Shown here one piece after another: positions 18,030 to 25,945 of a stretch of DNA of 34,100 nucleotides; positions within the stretch are counted from its first letter, which is position 1; the number at the start of each line of letters is the position of its first letter. The DNA comes from Candidatus Altimarinota bacterium (GTDB taxonomy: Bacteria > Patescibacteriota > Gracilibacteria > BD1-5 > UBA2023): NCBI GenBank assembly GCA_028277205.1, contig JANQGT010000004.1, forward strand, positions 104,348-138,447, given 5' to 3'. The notes under the pieces are model-generated. The model had not been told where the DNA came from, did no database searches, and worked only from the letters and a program-made list of their open reading frames with translations. Position numbers and translations under genes: made by a program.

Positions 18030-18809
18030 TTATTCCTCCTCTCATCGGGCAATAGCCTCAATTTCTTCAAGTGAGTATCCTTGTCCTTTTAGCGCTGCTC
18101 GCAAGAGTCGATTATTTTGCTCTACCATCGGATTGCGACGTATGGCGCCCATGTCCTCGAGACTTCTTGCTTCTCTGATCTGCACACCCGTAGTATTGGT
18201 TGCCCAGACATTCGCATTCCTCAAATCCGCATCCCTCAAATCTGCATTCCTCAAATCTGCACCAGCCAAGTCTGCATTAATCAAAGCCGCATTCCTCAAC
18301 TTCGCACCATACAACTTCGCACCAATCAAAGCCGCATTCTTCAAATCCGCATTCCTCAACTTCGCACCAGTCAAATCCGCATCCCTCAAATCCGTATCCT
18401 TCAAATCTGCACCAACTAAATCCACACCCTCCGGAAAGCAAACCCTTCGTAAGCTTTTTCCTGCTAATCATTTTCTATCCTCATCCGTCAGTGGTGCTGT
18501 AAAAGTCGTGAATGGTACTAATGGCACTCTTTCTCCTGCTACTATACTTCCTGCTATAGCGGCATCAATATGCCTTCGTGCCTCGGCGATCGTCTCGCAG
18601 ACGATAGGATTTTCGACTGAGCTGCCGGGAGCATCTCGTACTTCATCAGGTTTAGCTGCAGCAACTTCCTCCGATCATGCATCTCAGAGTGCAGCACCCA
18701 CAGCTCACGAGACTCCTGCTGAAACGCCAGAACCACCCCGCGGATCTCAGGGAACAACGTGAGTGACAGGAGTCTGGAGACCAGCATTTGAAATTCCTGT
18801 AAGTGTCAT
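18030..18809 (-). CDS. Pentapeptide-repeat protein
   Basis: With UGA as Gly this is a 259-aa protein from ATG 18809 to TAA 18030; the standard code breaks it at six TGAs. Residues about 1-125 are an Ala/Gly/Ser/Glu-rich N-terminal region ending PFTTFTAPLTDED. Residues about 127-203 form some 15 consecutive A(D/N/K)L-type pentapeptides (ADLKD, ADLTG, AKLRN, AALIN), which fold as a right-handed quadrilateral beta-helix. A charged C-terminal tail (QIREARSLEDMGAIRR) follows. Pentapeptide proteins include DNA-gyrase mimics and effectors; none can be assigned. It lies downstream of the terminase genes and may belong to that element. Confidence 0.82.
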
Positions 18810-18894
18810 AGTATGGAAAATATAGTAATAAGCGCAAATTACGCTCGTAATGATAGACACAAAATTTATCGTGTCAAATATTTTCTATACTGCA

Positions 18895-20433
18895 TTACTC
18901 TTCAAATTTTTCTTGAAATGCTATTTCAAACGAATCCGGTTTTCACCTCTCTCCCCCCTCCATCCGCACAAACATGGCAAGATACCGAAACGCGTCCGCC
19001 GCATGCGAGTGCCGGTCGTGCCGGGGTCGATCGAGCGGCGTACCGGTTTTTCCGTCTGTGTCGCGGCGATACCCGGCGAGATGAGCGATGCCGTCGCGGC
19101 ATTTTTTCGCATCAAACCAGGTATTGGCAAATAGCTCCCGCACCGCCTCGATACCGTCGGCGATGCCGGATCGCGGGAGCATCCTGACGCTTGAGCCCAA
19201 AAGATTTCGAGCGGTGGCGAGACGCGTCGTACCGGTAGAGTACTCGCGCACAGCAGCATCATGCGGAAAGACGTGCCAGCCGTAGCGATACGGCTTGCTT
19301 CGGATGACATTTTCGATGATCTCCGGCAGTGCATAGCCCGATCCCTCCCAGGAGTCGATGATGCGAATTTCTCCGGAGTACCGCTGAAAAAACCAAACGA
19401 CCGTGTCATCCCCGCCGCCAGCGCCGCCGATATCCCAGGCGGTATGGACATCGAGCGCGGACTCATAGGGAATGTCCGTGATCCGTCACTCTGCATGCGC
19501 GACGGCGAGCTCTCGCGTATAGTACGCGCCCTCTACCGATACCTCGAATGCCTCGTCCGGAGTCGAAGGAAATTCACGGCGGATATCATCGCCCTGCTCC
19601 GATTTTTTTCGCTCGTACCAGCGCATCTGCGCATCGGTGAAAACCGGTATGTCCCGACCGCTCTCGAGAAAAAACCGGTCCGCCCGGAGTGTCGCAAAGT
19701 ATTCGCGCGTCTCGGGCAAGATCGTACCACCGTCGTCAATGGCGTACTCCGGCTCGTCGTACCATGGAAAAAAGAACAGCCGATAATCAAGCGGCGAGAG
19801 GCGCGCATGATCATATTTTCAGGCGCGCTCTACCATATCGGCGAAATCTCCCGAGCGCCCCTCCGCCGTACTCTCTATGAAAATGCGCCCGGTTTTCGGT
19901 ACGGCATTGAGTGCGCCGGTACGGATCTCCCGGGCTCGATCGGGCGCATGCGCCGAGATGCCGGCGTATTCGGATATGTGCAGGTGGTGGATCGTGCGTC
20001 CACGAAACGACGTATCGACCTCGATACGCGAATCATTGACCGCGAGTGCCAGCTCTGAACGGGTGAGATTTTTCGGGCGGACATGGGGCACCAGCCAGCT
20101 CGGCAGCCGCTCAAAGGCATGCAAAATGATAGTTTCAAATACCGCCTGCGCACTCGGCAGATCACGGGCGATGATGCCGTTTGTATGGTGTCGGGAAAAT
20201 ACCGCATCATCCAAAAGTAACAGCGCGATCAGCGTCGTCATGCCGAGCTGTCGGGATTTCAGGATGATGTTTCGGGTGTGCATAGTGCGCAATAATTGCC
20301 GCTGCACTCCATTTGGCACGAAAGGGATATCCTCCCCCCGAGCGTTTTTTATCCGATAGAGCAGTCCGCTTGCGAGTCGTTTTGCCGGGGTGTTCAGTCG
20401 GTCGACGAGCTCCCGGAGCGATCACGAAGACAT
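18895..20433 (-). CDS. terL: Phage terminase large subunit
   Basis: TerL is the ATP-driven DNA-packaging motor and nuclease of tailed phages. This 512-aa reading includes PNGVQRQLL then the Walker A-like KSRQLGMTT (residues 59-67), Walker B HLHISEY (150-156), coupling motif ESTAEG, and the RNase H-like nuclease domain with D334 in AWDIGGAGGDDTV and D480 in HAADAFRYLA. Four TGAs read as Gly (residues 4, 205, 316 and 497), so the gene is adapted to, or tolerant of, the host code. The start ATG 20433 overlaps the upstream ORF by 85 nt; a later start before residue 39 is possible. No portal, capsid or tail genes are in the window. Confidence 0.85.
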
Positions 20434-20711
20434 GACAACAACAGCTCGATCGGATCGGACTCTCGACGATCCGGATCTCGCAGCGTTTCATTTTGCCGCA
20501 GGCACGTCTCCACCACGTCAGAGAGGATTTTGAGATCCTGCGGCTTTTCGATCGAGAGTGTCTCCACCGCCTCGGCGAGCCGTCGCTTGCCGCTTGCGAT
20601 GATGCGCTCATTTGCTTCGTAGAGCTCGTCCCGCACTTCATCCGGTGTCGGATTTTTTCGGGGAGTTTTTTTGAGTTTTTTTTCGAGGGCGGGAGACTTT
20701 TGTGCGGACAT
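20349..20711 (-). CDS. Putative terminase small subunit
   Basis: This 120-aa ORF directly precedes and overlaps terL. It is Lys/Glu/Arg-rich and largely helical in character (PTPDEVRDELYEANERIIAS). The assignment to TerS rests on position, size and composition rather than on a recognised motif. Reading its TGA at 20394-20396 as Gly adds 14 residues and deepens the overlap with terL to 85 nt. ATG at 20711; a strong hairpin with a T-run and a TATAAT lie upstream. Confidence 0.5.
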
Positions 20712-20756
20712 TTCGCGATGATGAAAAGATATGCGAGAAGAGATGAAACAACATGC

Positions 20757-20795
20757 GAGAAAAAATAAATCCCCTGATGGGGGAAATCAGGGGAT
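20757..20795 (-). terminator. Terminator-like hairpin upstream of the terminase genes
   Basis: On the minus strand ATCCCCTGAT, a 7-nt loop, then ATCAGGGGAT form a perfect 10-bp stem followed by TTATTTTTTCTC. It either ends a minus-strand transcript from 20800-21300 or acts as an attenuator: a TATAAT (20808-20803) lies only 7 nt before the hairpin. Confidence 0.65.
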
Positions 20796-20802
20796 GGTAG
20801 GT

Positions 20803-20808
20803 ATTATA
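20803..20808 (-). promoter_or_regulatory. Possible -10 element before the terminase genes
   Basis: Perfect TATAAT on the minus strand, about 92 nt upstream of the putative terS start, with no convincing -35. Transcription from it would begin at the base of the hairpin at 20769-20795. Confidence 0.3.
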
Positions 20809-20999
20809 TCGAAATCTCTACCCAGGAAGCTCACTATCTATCCAGCAAGAATACTTAATTCAAATTCTTTGCAGAAATATTCTAAAGCTCACACTCATCC
20901 CATTTGTGAAATTTATTGCATATTGCGCTATACAAGAGTATTTCAAGCATGGTTGGCGAGGTCTTGAAAATATGCAAACCCCTGTTCTTTCGACAGTCC

Positions 21000-21299
21000 T
21001 TATCTCCAAATCGGTAATCAATCATTTCATTCGTTGTACGTGTAAGTAATCATGTGAGTCAAAGAATTTCTATCTCCAGGAACAAAAATCTCCCAAAAGA
21101 CCATCCGCAAATTGACACGAAAATTATATGGATATAATCAGCCAAAGATTTTGTACTGTATCGGCACGTATAGTTTGTCATGAAAAATACATGAGTCTTC
21201 AATGCTTCGAAAGGAAGCGCTCATTTGCAAAAATTGAAATCGTATACGATTCGGATGTTTCGGACGCATCTGGGAGAGCGTTTTTAGCGAATTTTTCAT
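21000..21299 (-). CDS. Uncertain small ORF (99 aa) or gene remnant
   Basis: An ORF open only under UGA=Gly, from ATG 21299 to TAA 21000, with three TGAs. The product would contain RPKHPNRIRFQFLQMSASFR and YNFRVNLRMVFWEIFVPGDR. No family is recognised. The frame could begin at ATG 21416, but that codon overlaps the start of the divergent gene at 21415. The frame stays protein-like for 23 codons after the TAA (GLSKEQGFAYFQDLANHAG), which would fit a decayed gene. The terminator at 20757-20795 in the same orientation supports transcription here. Confidence 0.3.
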
Positions 21300-21414
21300 T
21301 TGTTTGAGATCATGACAGCCTTTAGCTCACGAATATTCACTCCTGAAGAAAGGTTTGTTCTTTTCGAGTGACAAAGCAGCAAATTCGCCATCTTCTCTCC
21401 CACTTTCCTCCACC

Positions 21415-21831
21415 ATGAAAAAGCCCTCCGTCTATTTTTGACACTCGCTCACATTCGCGCCCGATGACTACGTCGAGCGCATGCAGCATATCCGCGATTC
21501 GCTTCGGGAGCATTTCGAGATTCTCGAATTTCAGGGACTATATAGGGGTACCGCCGAGGATGTCTATCATCGGGATATCTCGCACGTGATCGCATGCGAG
21601 ATATTCATCGCGGACTGTACCTATCCGGCACTCGGTCTCGGGATGGAGATCCAGCAGGCAAATCTCGTCAATAAACCCATGCTCATCCTGCGCGAAAAGG
21701 GTGCGCAAGTCTCCAGGATGGTACTCGGCATACCAAATCCGCACGCTCGCTTCGCAGAGTACGAGTCTCCGGAAGAAGCCCTGAAATGCATCATGAATTT
21801 TTACGATATACTCCCAAAAAATGGCAAATAA
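21415..21831 (+). CDS. Nucleoside 2-deoxyribosyltransferase-like protein
   Basis: This 138-aa protein begins MKKPSVYF-G-HSLTF, where the TGA supplies the Gly expected in the N-terminal strand-loop motif (VYxAG/GS) of this family. ISHVIACEIFIADCTYPALG followed by LGMEIQQA matches the conserved region containing the family's catalytic Glu. Enzymes of the family break or exchange N-glycosidic bonds of deoxynucleosides or deoxynucleotides (nucleotide salvage). ATG 21415 is the best start; an internal ATG at 21481 would lose the first motif. It overlaps the next gene by 11 nt. Fold confident, substrate not. Confidence 0.75.
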
Positions 21832-22162
21832 ACACGGACTGAAAGGCAGCATCGTCAAAAAACAAGCGGCGGCGAGAAAACTCGCCAAGCACAAAAAGCG
21901 CGCCGCACAGACCTACATCGGAAACGAAAATCCGCAAACACGAGCGAATACGAGCTATAAACAACGGATTCGCTACCTCGAAAACAAGCAAAATTTTCCA
22001 AAGCGGCGACTACCCACGAAAAAAGTGGAGTCCCTCGTAGAGCTCGGGATCATTGACGAGCGCGGATTTTTTCGTCGGGGAAAAAAGCGAAACTACCTGA
22101 CAGGCAGCATGGTGGACGAGCGCGGACTCGACTACTACGGCATGCCGAGAGCGAGAGAGTAG
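21821..22162 (+). CDS. Basic hypothetical protein (113 aa)
   Basis: A Lys/Arg-rich protein (GLKGSIVKKQAAARKLAKHK, then KQNFPKRRLPTKKVESL) that overlaps the end of the preceding gene by 11 nt, implying coupled translation. The composition fits a nucleic-acid-binding protein. No family recognised. It uses no TGA. Stop TAG. Confidence 0.65.
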   Translation: MANKHGLKGSIVKKQAAARKLAKHKKRAAQTYIGNENPQTRANTSYKQRIRYLENKQNFPKRRLPTKKVESLVELGIIDERGFFRRGKKRNYLTGSMVDERGLDYYGMPRARE

Positions 22163-22268
22163 TGTTTTTTGCCATATCTCAATCAGTGGTAAAATTACGA
22201 TTTTGCGACGAATATCGGCGCAGCGCATAGAGGAAAATCACACCTCACGATGAGACTATGCGACTTGC

Positions 22269-22296
22269 TTGCGTTTTATCGCGAAAACGGTACACT
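22269..22296 (+). promoter_or_regulatory. Putative promoter of the coiled-coil membrane protein gene
   Basis: TTGCGT (22269-22274), 16-nt spacer, TACACT (22291-22296), giving a predicted start near 22303, about 40 nt before ATG 22343. A second AT-rich TATTAT lies nearer the start codon. Confidence 0.4.
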
Positions 22297-22342
22297 GATC
22301 ACCTCGATAAAGTCGCATTATTATATTTTCAGCATTTTAGCT

Positions 22343-22837
22343 ATGAATCGACACACGCTCATCCTCGTCGGACTCGCCTACGTCGCCGGAGTATACATCG
22401 CGACACGCTACCGATCCGAGCATGGAAATTCCGAGCTAAAGCCGCTTTGAGCGCGCGAATTTTCAGACGAGTTTTTGCGCATCCATCGGGATGCATGTGC
22501 CGAGCTCGAAGAGCAAGAGTTTTCCAAAGACGTCCGAAAAAAGCTGCGAGACTATATGGATGAGCTCTCAAAAGAAGTCGCAAATTTTCAAGATGAAGCA
22601 AAGACGAAAATGGAAGCCTATCGCGGAAAAGGCATGGAAAAACTCGAAGAAGCGGAAGCGGAGCTGCGCGCACTGTACGAGCGCCGGCGAGAGCTCCTAG
22701 AGGATGCGCGACACACGGCGGGAGAGTATCTCGCCGAGGCGAAACATCGCGGTCAGCGCGCGTGGGACGACGCCCTGCGTTCGCTCGATCGTCAGTACGA
22801 TCACCTCAGAAATGAGCTGTCCCGCCTCATGCGATAG
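22343..22837 (+). CDS. Membrane-anchored coiled-coil protein, YtxH-like
   Basis: This 164-aa protein has an N-terminal hydrophobic helix (TLILVGLAYVAGVYIATRY, residues 5-23) and then a long charged helix rich in Glu, Arg, Lys and Ala through residue about 160 (YRGKGMEKLEEAEAELRALY), a likely coiled coil. The architecture resembles YtxH-type proteins, but no signature proves it. TGA at residue 36 reads as Gly and joins the membrane anchor to the coiled coil; the standard code would give a 35-aa peptide and a separate soluble ORF. It is 28 nt upstream of grpE. Confidence 0.75.
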
Positions 22838-22865
22838 CCACTCATGAAATCCTAAATCACACTCT

Positions 22866-23462
22866 ATGCCGCACGAACCACGCGACACCGATACGGCTGT
22901 GTCAGCCGATATCGGGCTCGAGGATATCGAAACACTCACCGAGTCGCTCTCGGAAAGCGAATCACCCGAAAACGCCATCCAAATCCGCGAACTGCAGGAG
23001 CAGCTTGCGCGTGCGCAGGCGGACTATCGAAATCTCGTCAAGCGTACCGAACAGGAACGTGCCGACATGGGACGATACGCAGTCGCGAGCGTCGCAAAAA
23101 AATTTTTGTCTATGGTCGATGATCTGGAGCGCGCGCTCGCCACAGTGCCCGAGGCGATAGCAGGCGGGGAGTGGATACGCGGGATCGAGGCGATGCACGC
23201 AAAGCTCGTACGCGAGCTGGGATCGCTTGAGATCATGGCATTCGACTCCGTGGGATCCATCGTGGACGAGCGCTACCACGAGGCTCTGTCGCGCGGTCCC
23301 GGTCCCGCCGGGACGGTCGTCTCGGAGTTTGAGCGATGATATATGCTCGGCGACAGTGTCCTGCGTCATGCGAAAGTCGTCGTCGGATCTGACGAAATAT
23401 CGACAAGTCCGGAGACAACGAGCACTCCAACAGCGGATGAATCCGACAGTACGGGAAAATAG
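22866..23462 (+). CDS. grpE: Nucleotide exchange factor GrpE
   Basis: GrpE releases ADP from DnaK in the Hsp70 cycle. The 198-aa protein has an acidic N-terminus, a long helix (IRELQEQLARAQADYRNLVK, then RTEQERADMGRYA), the four-helix region with DDLERAL and GIEAMHAKL, and the beta-domain GxxVDERYHEAL followed by EFER-G-YMLGDSVLRHAKVVV. TGA at residue 158 is the conserved Gly of the family motif GYxLxxRxLRxAxV. An acidic tail follows. dnaK and dnaJ are not adjacent. Confidence 0.93.
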
Positions 23463-23692
23463 TGACTGCTCGAATTGCATTCAGTGAGCGGTGAAGATCT
23501 CCGACTTTATGATTTGACTCAAAGATATCGAATTTTCCAAAAGAGCACGAACCACAAACAAAGCGTATTTTAGAAAGTACGAAAAGGGCTTTGAGCGTCG
23601 TTGATGATTTTCAGAAAGCGTGAAATACGATCGCTGATCATGAGGCTGTATCCACGCCGAAATCATGAAGCTTTCAACTCGCAGCATGATAC

Positions 23693-23711
23693 CCCCAGCC
23701 GGCAGGCAGGG
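23693..23711. repeat. GC-rich 19-mer repeat, copy 1
   Basis: CCCCAGCCGGCAGGCAGGG; it matches the copy at 23962-23980 at 17 of 19 positions. It lies just before the 13-bp hairpin. Confidence 0.5.
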
Positions 23712-23719
23712 AGTATCGT

Positions 23720-23751
23720 AAACATCCAAAGCTGAAACGCTTTGGATGTTT
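23720..23751. terminator. Perfect 13-bp hairpin, probable bidirectional terminator
   Basis: AAACATCCAAAGC, loop TGAAAC, GCTTTGGATGTTT. The A-rich and T-rich ends allow termination in both directions. The stem is 258 nt after the grpE stop. Confidence 0.6.
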
Positions 23752-23961
23752 CTATCTCAGGCTTTGTTTGTCCGGAATCTTCTTTTGTTTGGTGTTTTGC
23801 ATATGCATATATTCGGATAGTGTTTTCATGTACGTTGTTTATGAAAATATTTTCGGGGATGATAGCTTGATAATAAGAATACTGTGATGACTGCAGCATA
23901 TATAGATGCAATTGCTTTGTCGGTGTGATTTCATATGCTTCCTGCTGTTATCTCATCTAAG

Positions 23962-23980
23962 CCCCAGCCGGGAGGGAGGG
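23962..23980. repeat. GC-rich 19-mer repeat, copy 2
   Basis: CCCCAGCCGGGAGGGAGGG, followed by seven Ts and a run of Gs. Same orientation as copy 1, 269 nt away. Confidence 0.5.
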
Positions 23981-24009
23981 TTTTTTTGGGGGGGGGATAA
24001 AAAATAAAC

Positions 24010-24036
24010 TTGCATATTTGTATTTTCGAGTACTAT
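24010..24036 (+). promoter_or_regulatory. Possible promoter of rpmE
   Basis: TTGCAT (24010-24015), 15-nt spacer, TACTAT (24031-24036), about 50 nt upstream of the rpmE ATG. The spacing is short. Confidence 0.3.
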
Positions 24037-24087
24037 TTCCTGCGCTTTCGTATTCAAGCGAGGCGATATTTTTTCCCTACCGTTTCC

Positions 24088-24315
24088 ATGAAAAAGGACA
24101 TTCATCCGAAATTTTTCAAACAGACGACGGTCATTTGTTCCTGCGGACACACGTTTGTGACCGGGAGTACCATCGACGGCGAGATCCGCGTGGAGACCTG
24201 CCGAAACTGTCATCCGTTTTATACCGGTGAGAGTCGTATCCTGAAAACAAGCTCCGTCGACAAATTTTACGCGCGGCAAAAAAAGACCGAGCAGATACAG
24301 CAAGAAGCCGTATAG
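24088..24315 (+). CDS. rpmE: 50S ribosomal protein bL31
   Basis: The 75-aa product starts MKKDIHPKFFKQTTVICSCG and contains CRNCHPFYTG, giving four cysteines as in the zinc-binding form of L31. L31 bridges the subunits near the 5S rRNA. The ATG at 24088 fits the family start; the frame extends upstream without family similarity. It is 9 nt from the next gene. Confidence 0.93.
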   Translation: MKKDIHPKFFKQTTVICSCGHTFVTGSTIDGEIRVETCRNCHPFYTGESRILKTSSVDKFYARQKKTEQIQQEAV

Positions 24316-24324
24316 CCGACAGCC

Positions 24325-24828
24325 ATGAACGAACACGAGCTTTTGGCGCTCCTGAAATCGCTCGACGTCGAGTACGAGTACCATGCGCATCCGGCGGTAT
24401 TCACCTGCGAAGAAGCCCGGGATCACGCGCGAAATATTCCGGGTTTGCATTCGAAAAACCTGTTTTTACGAAACAAGAAAAAGGACTGCTACTATCTCAT
24501 GAGCGTCCAGGCGGACAAGCGCGTGGACATCATGCGCCTCGCGAAAATGATAGGGGAGACGAAACTGTCGTTTGCCTCAAGTGAAGATTTGCTTGAGATT
24601 TTGCAGCTGACTCCCGGATCCGTCACGCCGTTCGGTCTCGTCAATGATCGTGAAAACCGGGTTCGATTTTACCTGGACCGGGATCTGACAGTGGATCGCG
24701 TCGGATTTCATCCGAATGCAAACACTGCGACGCTCGTCATTGACATGCAAAATTTTTCAAAATTTCTCGTGCATACGGGACATACGCGCATCGAGATCGA
24801 CGTACCGGTGCGAGAAATGTCGTCATAG
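24325..24828 (+). CDS. YbaK/ProX-domain aminoacyl-tRNA editing protein
   Basis: This 167-aa protein matches stand-alone YbaK/ProX deacylases, which hydrolyse mischarged tRNA such as Ala- or Cys-tRNA-Pro. Visible features are YEYHAHPAVFTCEEA, KNLFLRNKKKDCYYLMSV, KLSFASSEDLLEIL and the TPGSVTPFGLVND loop, followed by TATLVIDMQNFSKFL. The sequence is closer to the ProX (PrdX) subgroup. No TGA. It is transcribed with rpmE and converges on the pilin-like gene. Confidence 0.87.
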   Translation: MNEHELLALLKSLDVEYEYHAHPAVFTCEEARDHARNIPGLHSKNLFLRNKKKDCYYLMSVQADKRVDIMRLAKMIGETKLSFASSEDLLEILQLTPGSVTPFGLVNDRENRVRFYLDRDLTVDRVGFHPNANTATLVIDMQNFSKFLVHTGHTRIEIDVPVREMSS

Positions 24829-24909
24829 TATCGACGAGCGCGACCGGTTTTCTGGAGTGCGGTACCGGTATTCGTGAAAATGCGGGACATCCAATAACGG
24901 CAGCACGCT

Positions 24910-25938
24910 CTATCCCGTATCCCGCAGCAAAAAGAAATTGAACACCGCGTAGCTCGCCACGAGCAAGAGTACACCGATCGCGATGTAGAGGAGGATATTT
25001 TTCGCTTTTTGCAGGCGATCCTCATTTCCGGCGCTCGTGAGCACGAGAAATCCGGCATAGACGATCAGCAGGACGATGGCGATACTGATAAAGCTATTGA
25101 AAAAATTTATGATCGTGACGGCGATGCGGATCGTGCCAGAGAGATCCGGATCCTCCAGCATACATCGGGACGTACGAAAAAACGTATTGTCCGAGCAGTC
25201 TTCGTCCGGACGTCCGTAGATAGAGACCACGAGCACCTCGGATACTTTGACGATGATGAATCCGAGGATAGCATAGAAAATCTCCACGCGCCCCTTTTTC
25301 GCCTCCTCATTGTCCTGACTCGTAAAGGTGATGCGAAAAAACGAATAAAACGCAAACCCGAGAAAGAGAAACGACGCAAGCGTCTGCAGCAGCGACGTAA
25401 ACGGATTGACGATTTCCACGAGGATCTGGTATGCCGAGTAGCCCCCGGCGCGACCGATATCACGACCATACAGAGAAAAAGCAATCGAGTACGCGCTCTG
25501 CATGATGACGATGGCGACGGTCGTCCAGATGATATTGGCACGCCATTTTTTCAGATCATCCTCGGTCCCATTGCTAAAGAGGATCATGAACACCCCGACA
25601 AAGAGGTAAATGACCGCGATGAGCACTGCGAGATTTTTCATATCGCGCGCGAGCTGTAGCAAAAAGTCTCGCGATCCGTACGCGCCGGAGCGACGAATGT
25701 CAAAAAAATAGTGATTGAATCGACTCTCGAATTCGTCGATATAGCTGTCTTTCGCAGAGCTTCGGGGTGGAGCATCCTCCAGATCGAGATCGCGGGTGGT
25801 CGGCGGCGTCCTAGCACCAAACTCGAAATCTATCTGCGCAAAGGCGTCCGAGACCGGTATCCAGAGTCCGGCGAGAGCGCACAATCCGAGAACAGTGAGA
25901 CGAGAAAGAGAGGCGATCATGGAAAGAGAAGTAGTCAC
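24910..25938 (-). CDS. Polytopic protein with three tandem type IV secretion pilin-like repeats
   Basis: This 342-aa protein starts at GTG 25938 (or ATG 25920) 8 nt after the VirD4-like gene, with a signal peptide (LTVLGLCALAGLWIPVSDAFA). A polar stretch to residue about 95 precedes six hydrophobic segments arranged as three pairs. Each pair has the same layout: a helix, a short loop, then a basic amphipathic start of the next helix. The loops are FSNGTEDDLKKWRANIIW (121-138), FTSQDNEEAKKGRVEIFY (205-222) and TSAGNEDRLQKAKNILLY (301-318). The last matches the GN-x-KAK-x-L motif of T4SS pilin-like (TrbC/VirB2-type) proteins of CPR bacteria. No TGA codons. Its role, probably a pilus or channel subunit, is inferred from this and from the ATPase upstream. 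Confidence 0.75.
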   Translation of the reverse strand: MTTSLSMIASLSRLTVLGLCALAGLWIPVSDAFAQIDFEFGARTPPTTRDLDLEDAPPRSSAKDSYIDEFESRFNHYFFDIRRSGAYGSRDFLLQLARDMKNLAVLIAVIYLFVGVFMILFSNGTEDDLKKWRANIIWTTVAIVIMQSAYSIAFSLYGRDIGRAGGYSAYQILVEIVNPFTSLLQTLASFLFLGFAFYSFFRITFTSQDNEEAKKGRVEIFYAILGFIIVKVSEVLVVSIYGRPDEDCSDNTFFRTSRCMLEDPDLSGTIRIAVTIINFFNSFISIAIVLLIVYAGFLVLTSAGNEDRLQKAKNILLYIAIGVLLLVASYAVFNFFLLRDTG

Positions 25939-25945
25939 AAAATGG

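Larger units (their letters stand above)
20796..21414. other. AT-rich gap between the terminase genes and the next plus-strand gene
   Basis: Apart from the uncertain minus-strand ORF and the -10/hairpin next to the terminase genes, I see no convincing coding region. A 35-codon plus-strand frame at 21180-21287 is open under UGA=Gly but has no support. The base composition is lower in GC than the flanking genes, as expected for non-coding, decaying or acquired DNA. Confidence 0.4.
23463..24087. other. Intergenic region with hairpin and repeats between grpE and rpmE
   Basis: The gap holds a perfect 13-bp hairpin (23720-23751), two copies of a GC-rich 19-mer (23693-23711 and 23962-23980) and homopolymer runs of T then G at 23981-23995. 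A minus-strand frame from 23911 to 23570 is open with UGA=Gly, but it includes the hairpin and one repeat and is not accepted. No RNA gene is recognised. Confidence 0.5.

Noticed and set aside
17859-20711. Prophage integrated at the tRNA-Asp or tRNA-Ala gene
   Set aside because: No integrase, and no direct repeat of the tRNA 3' end was found on the far side of the terminase patch.
23570-23911. Minus-strand ORF of 113 aa between grpE and rpmE
   Set aside because: It encodes a perfect 13-bp hairpin and a GC-rich repeat and has no recognisable features; more likely chance openness under a two-stop code.
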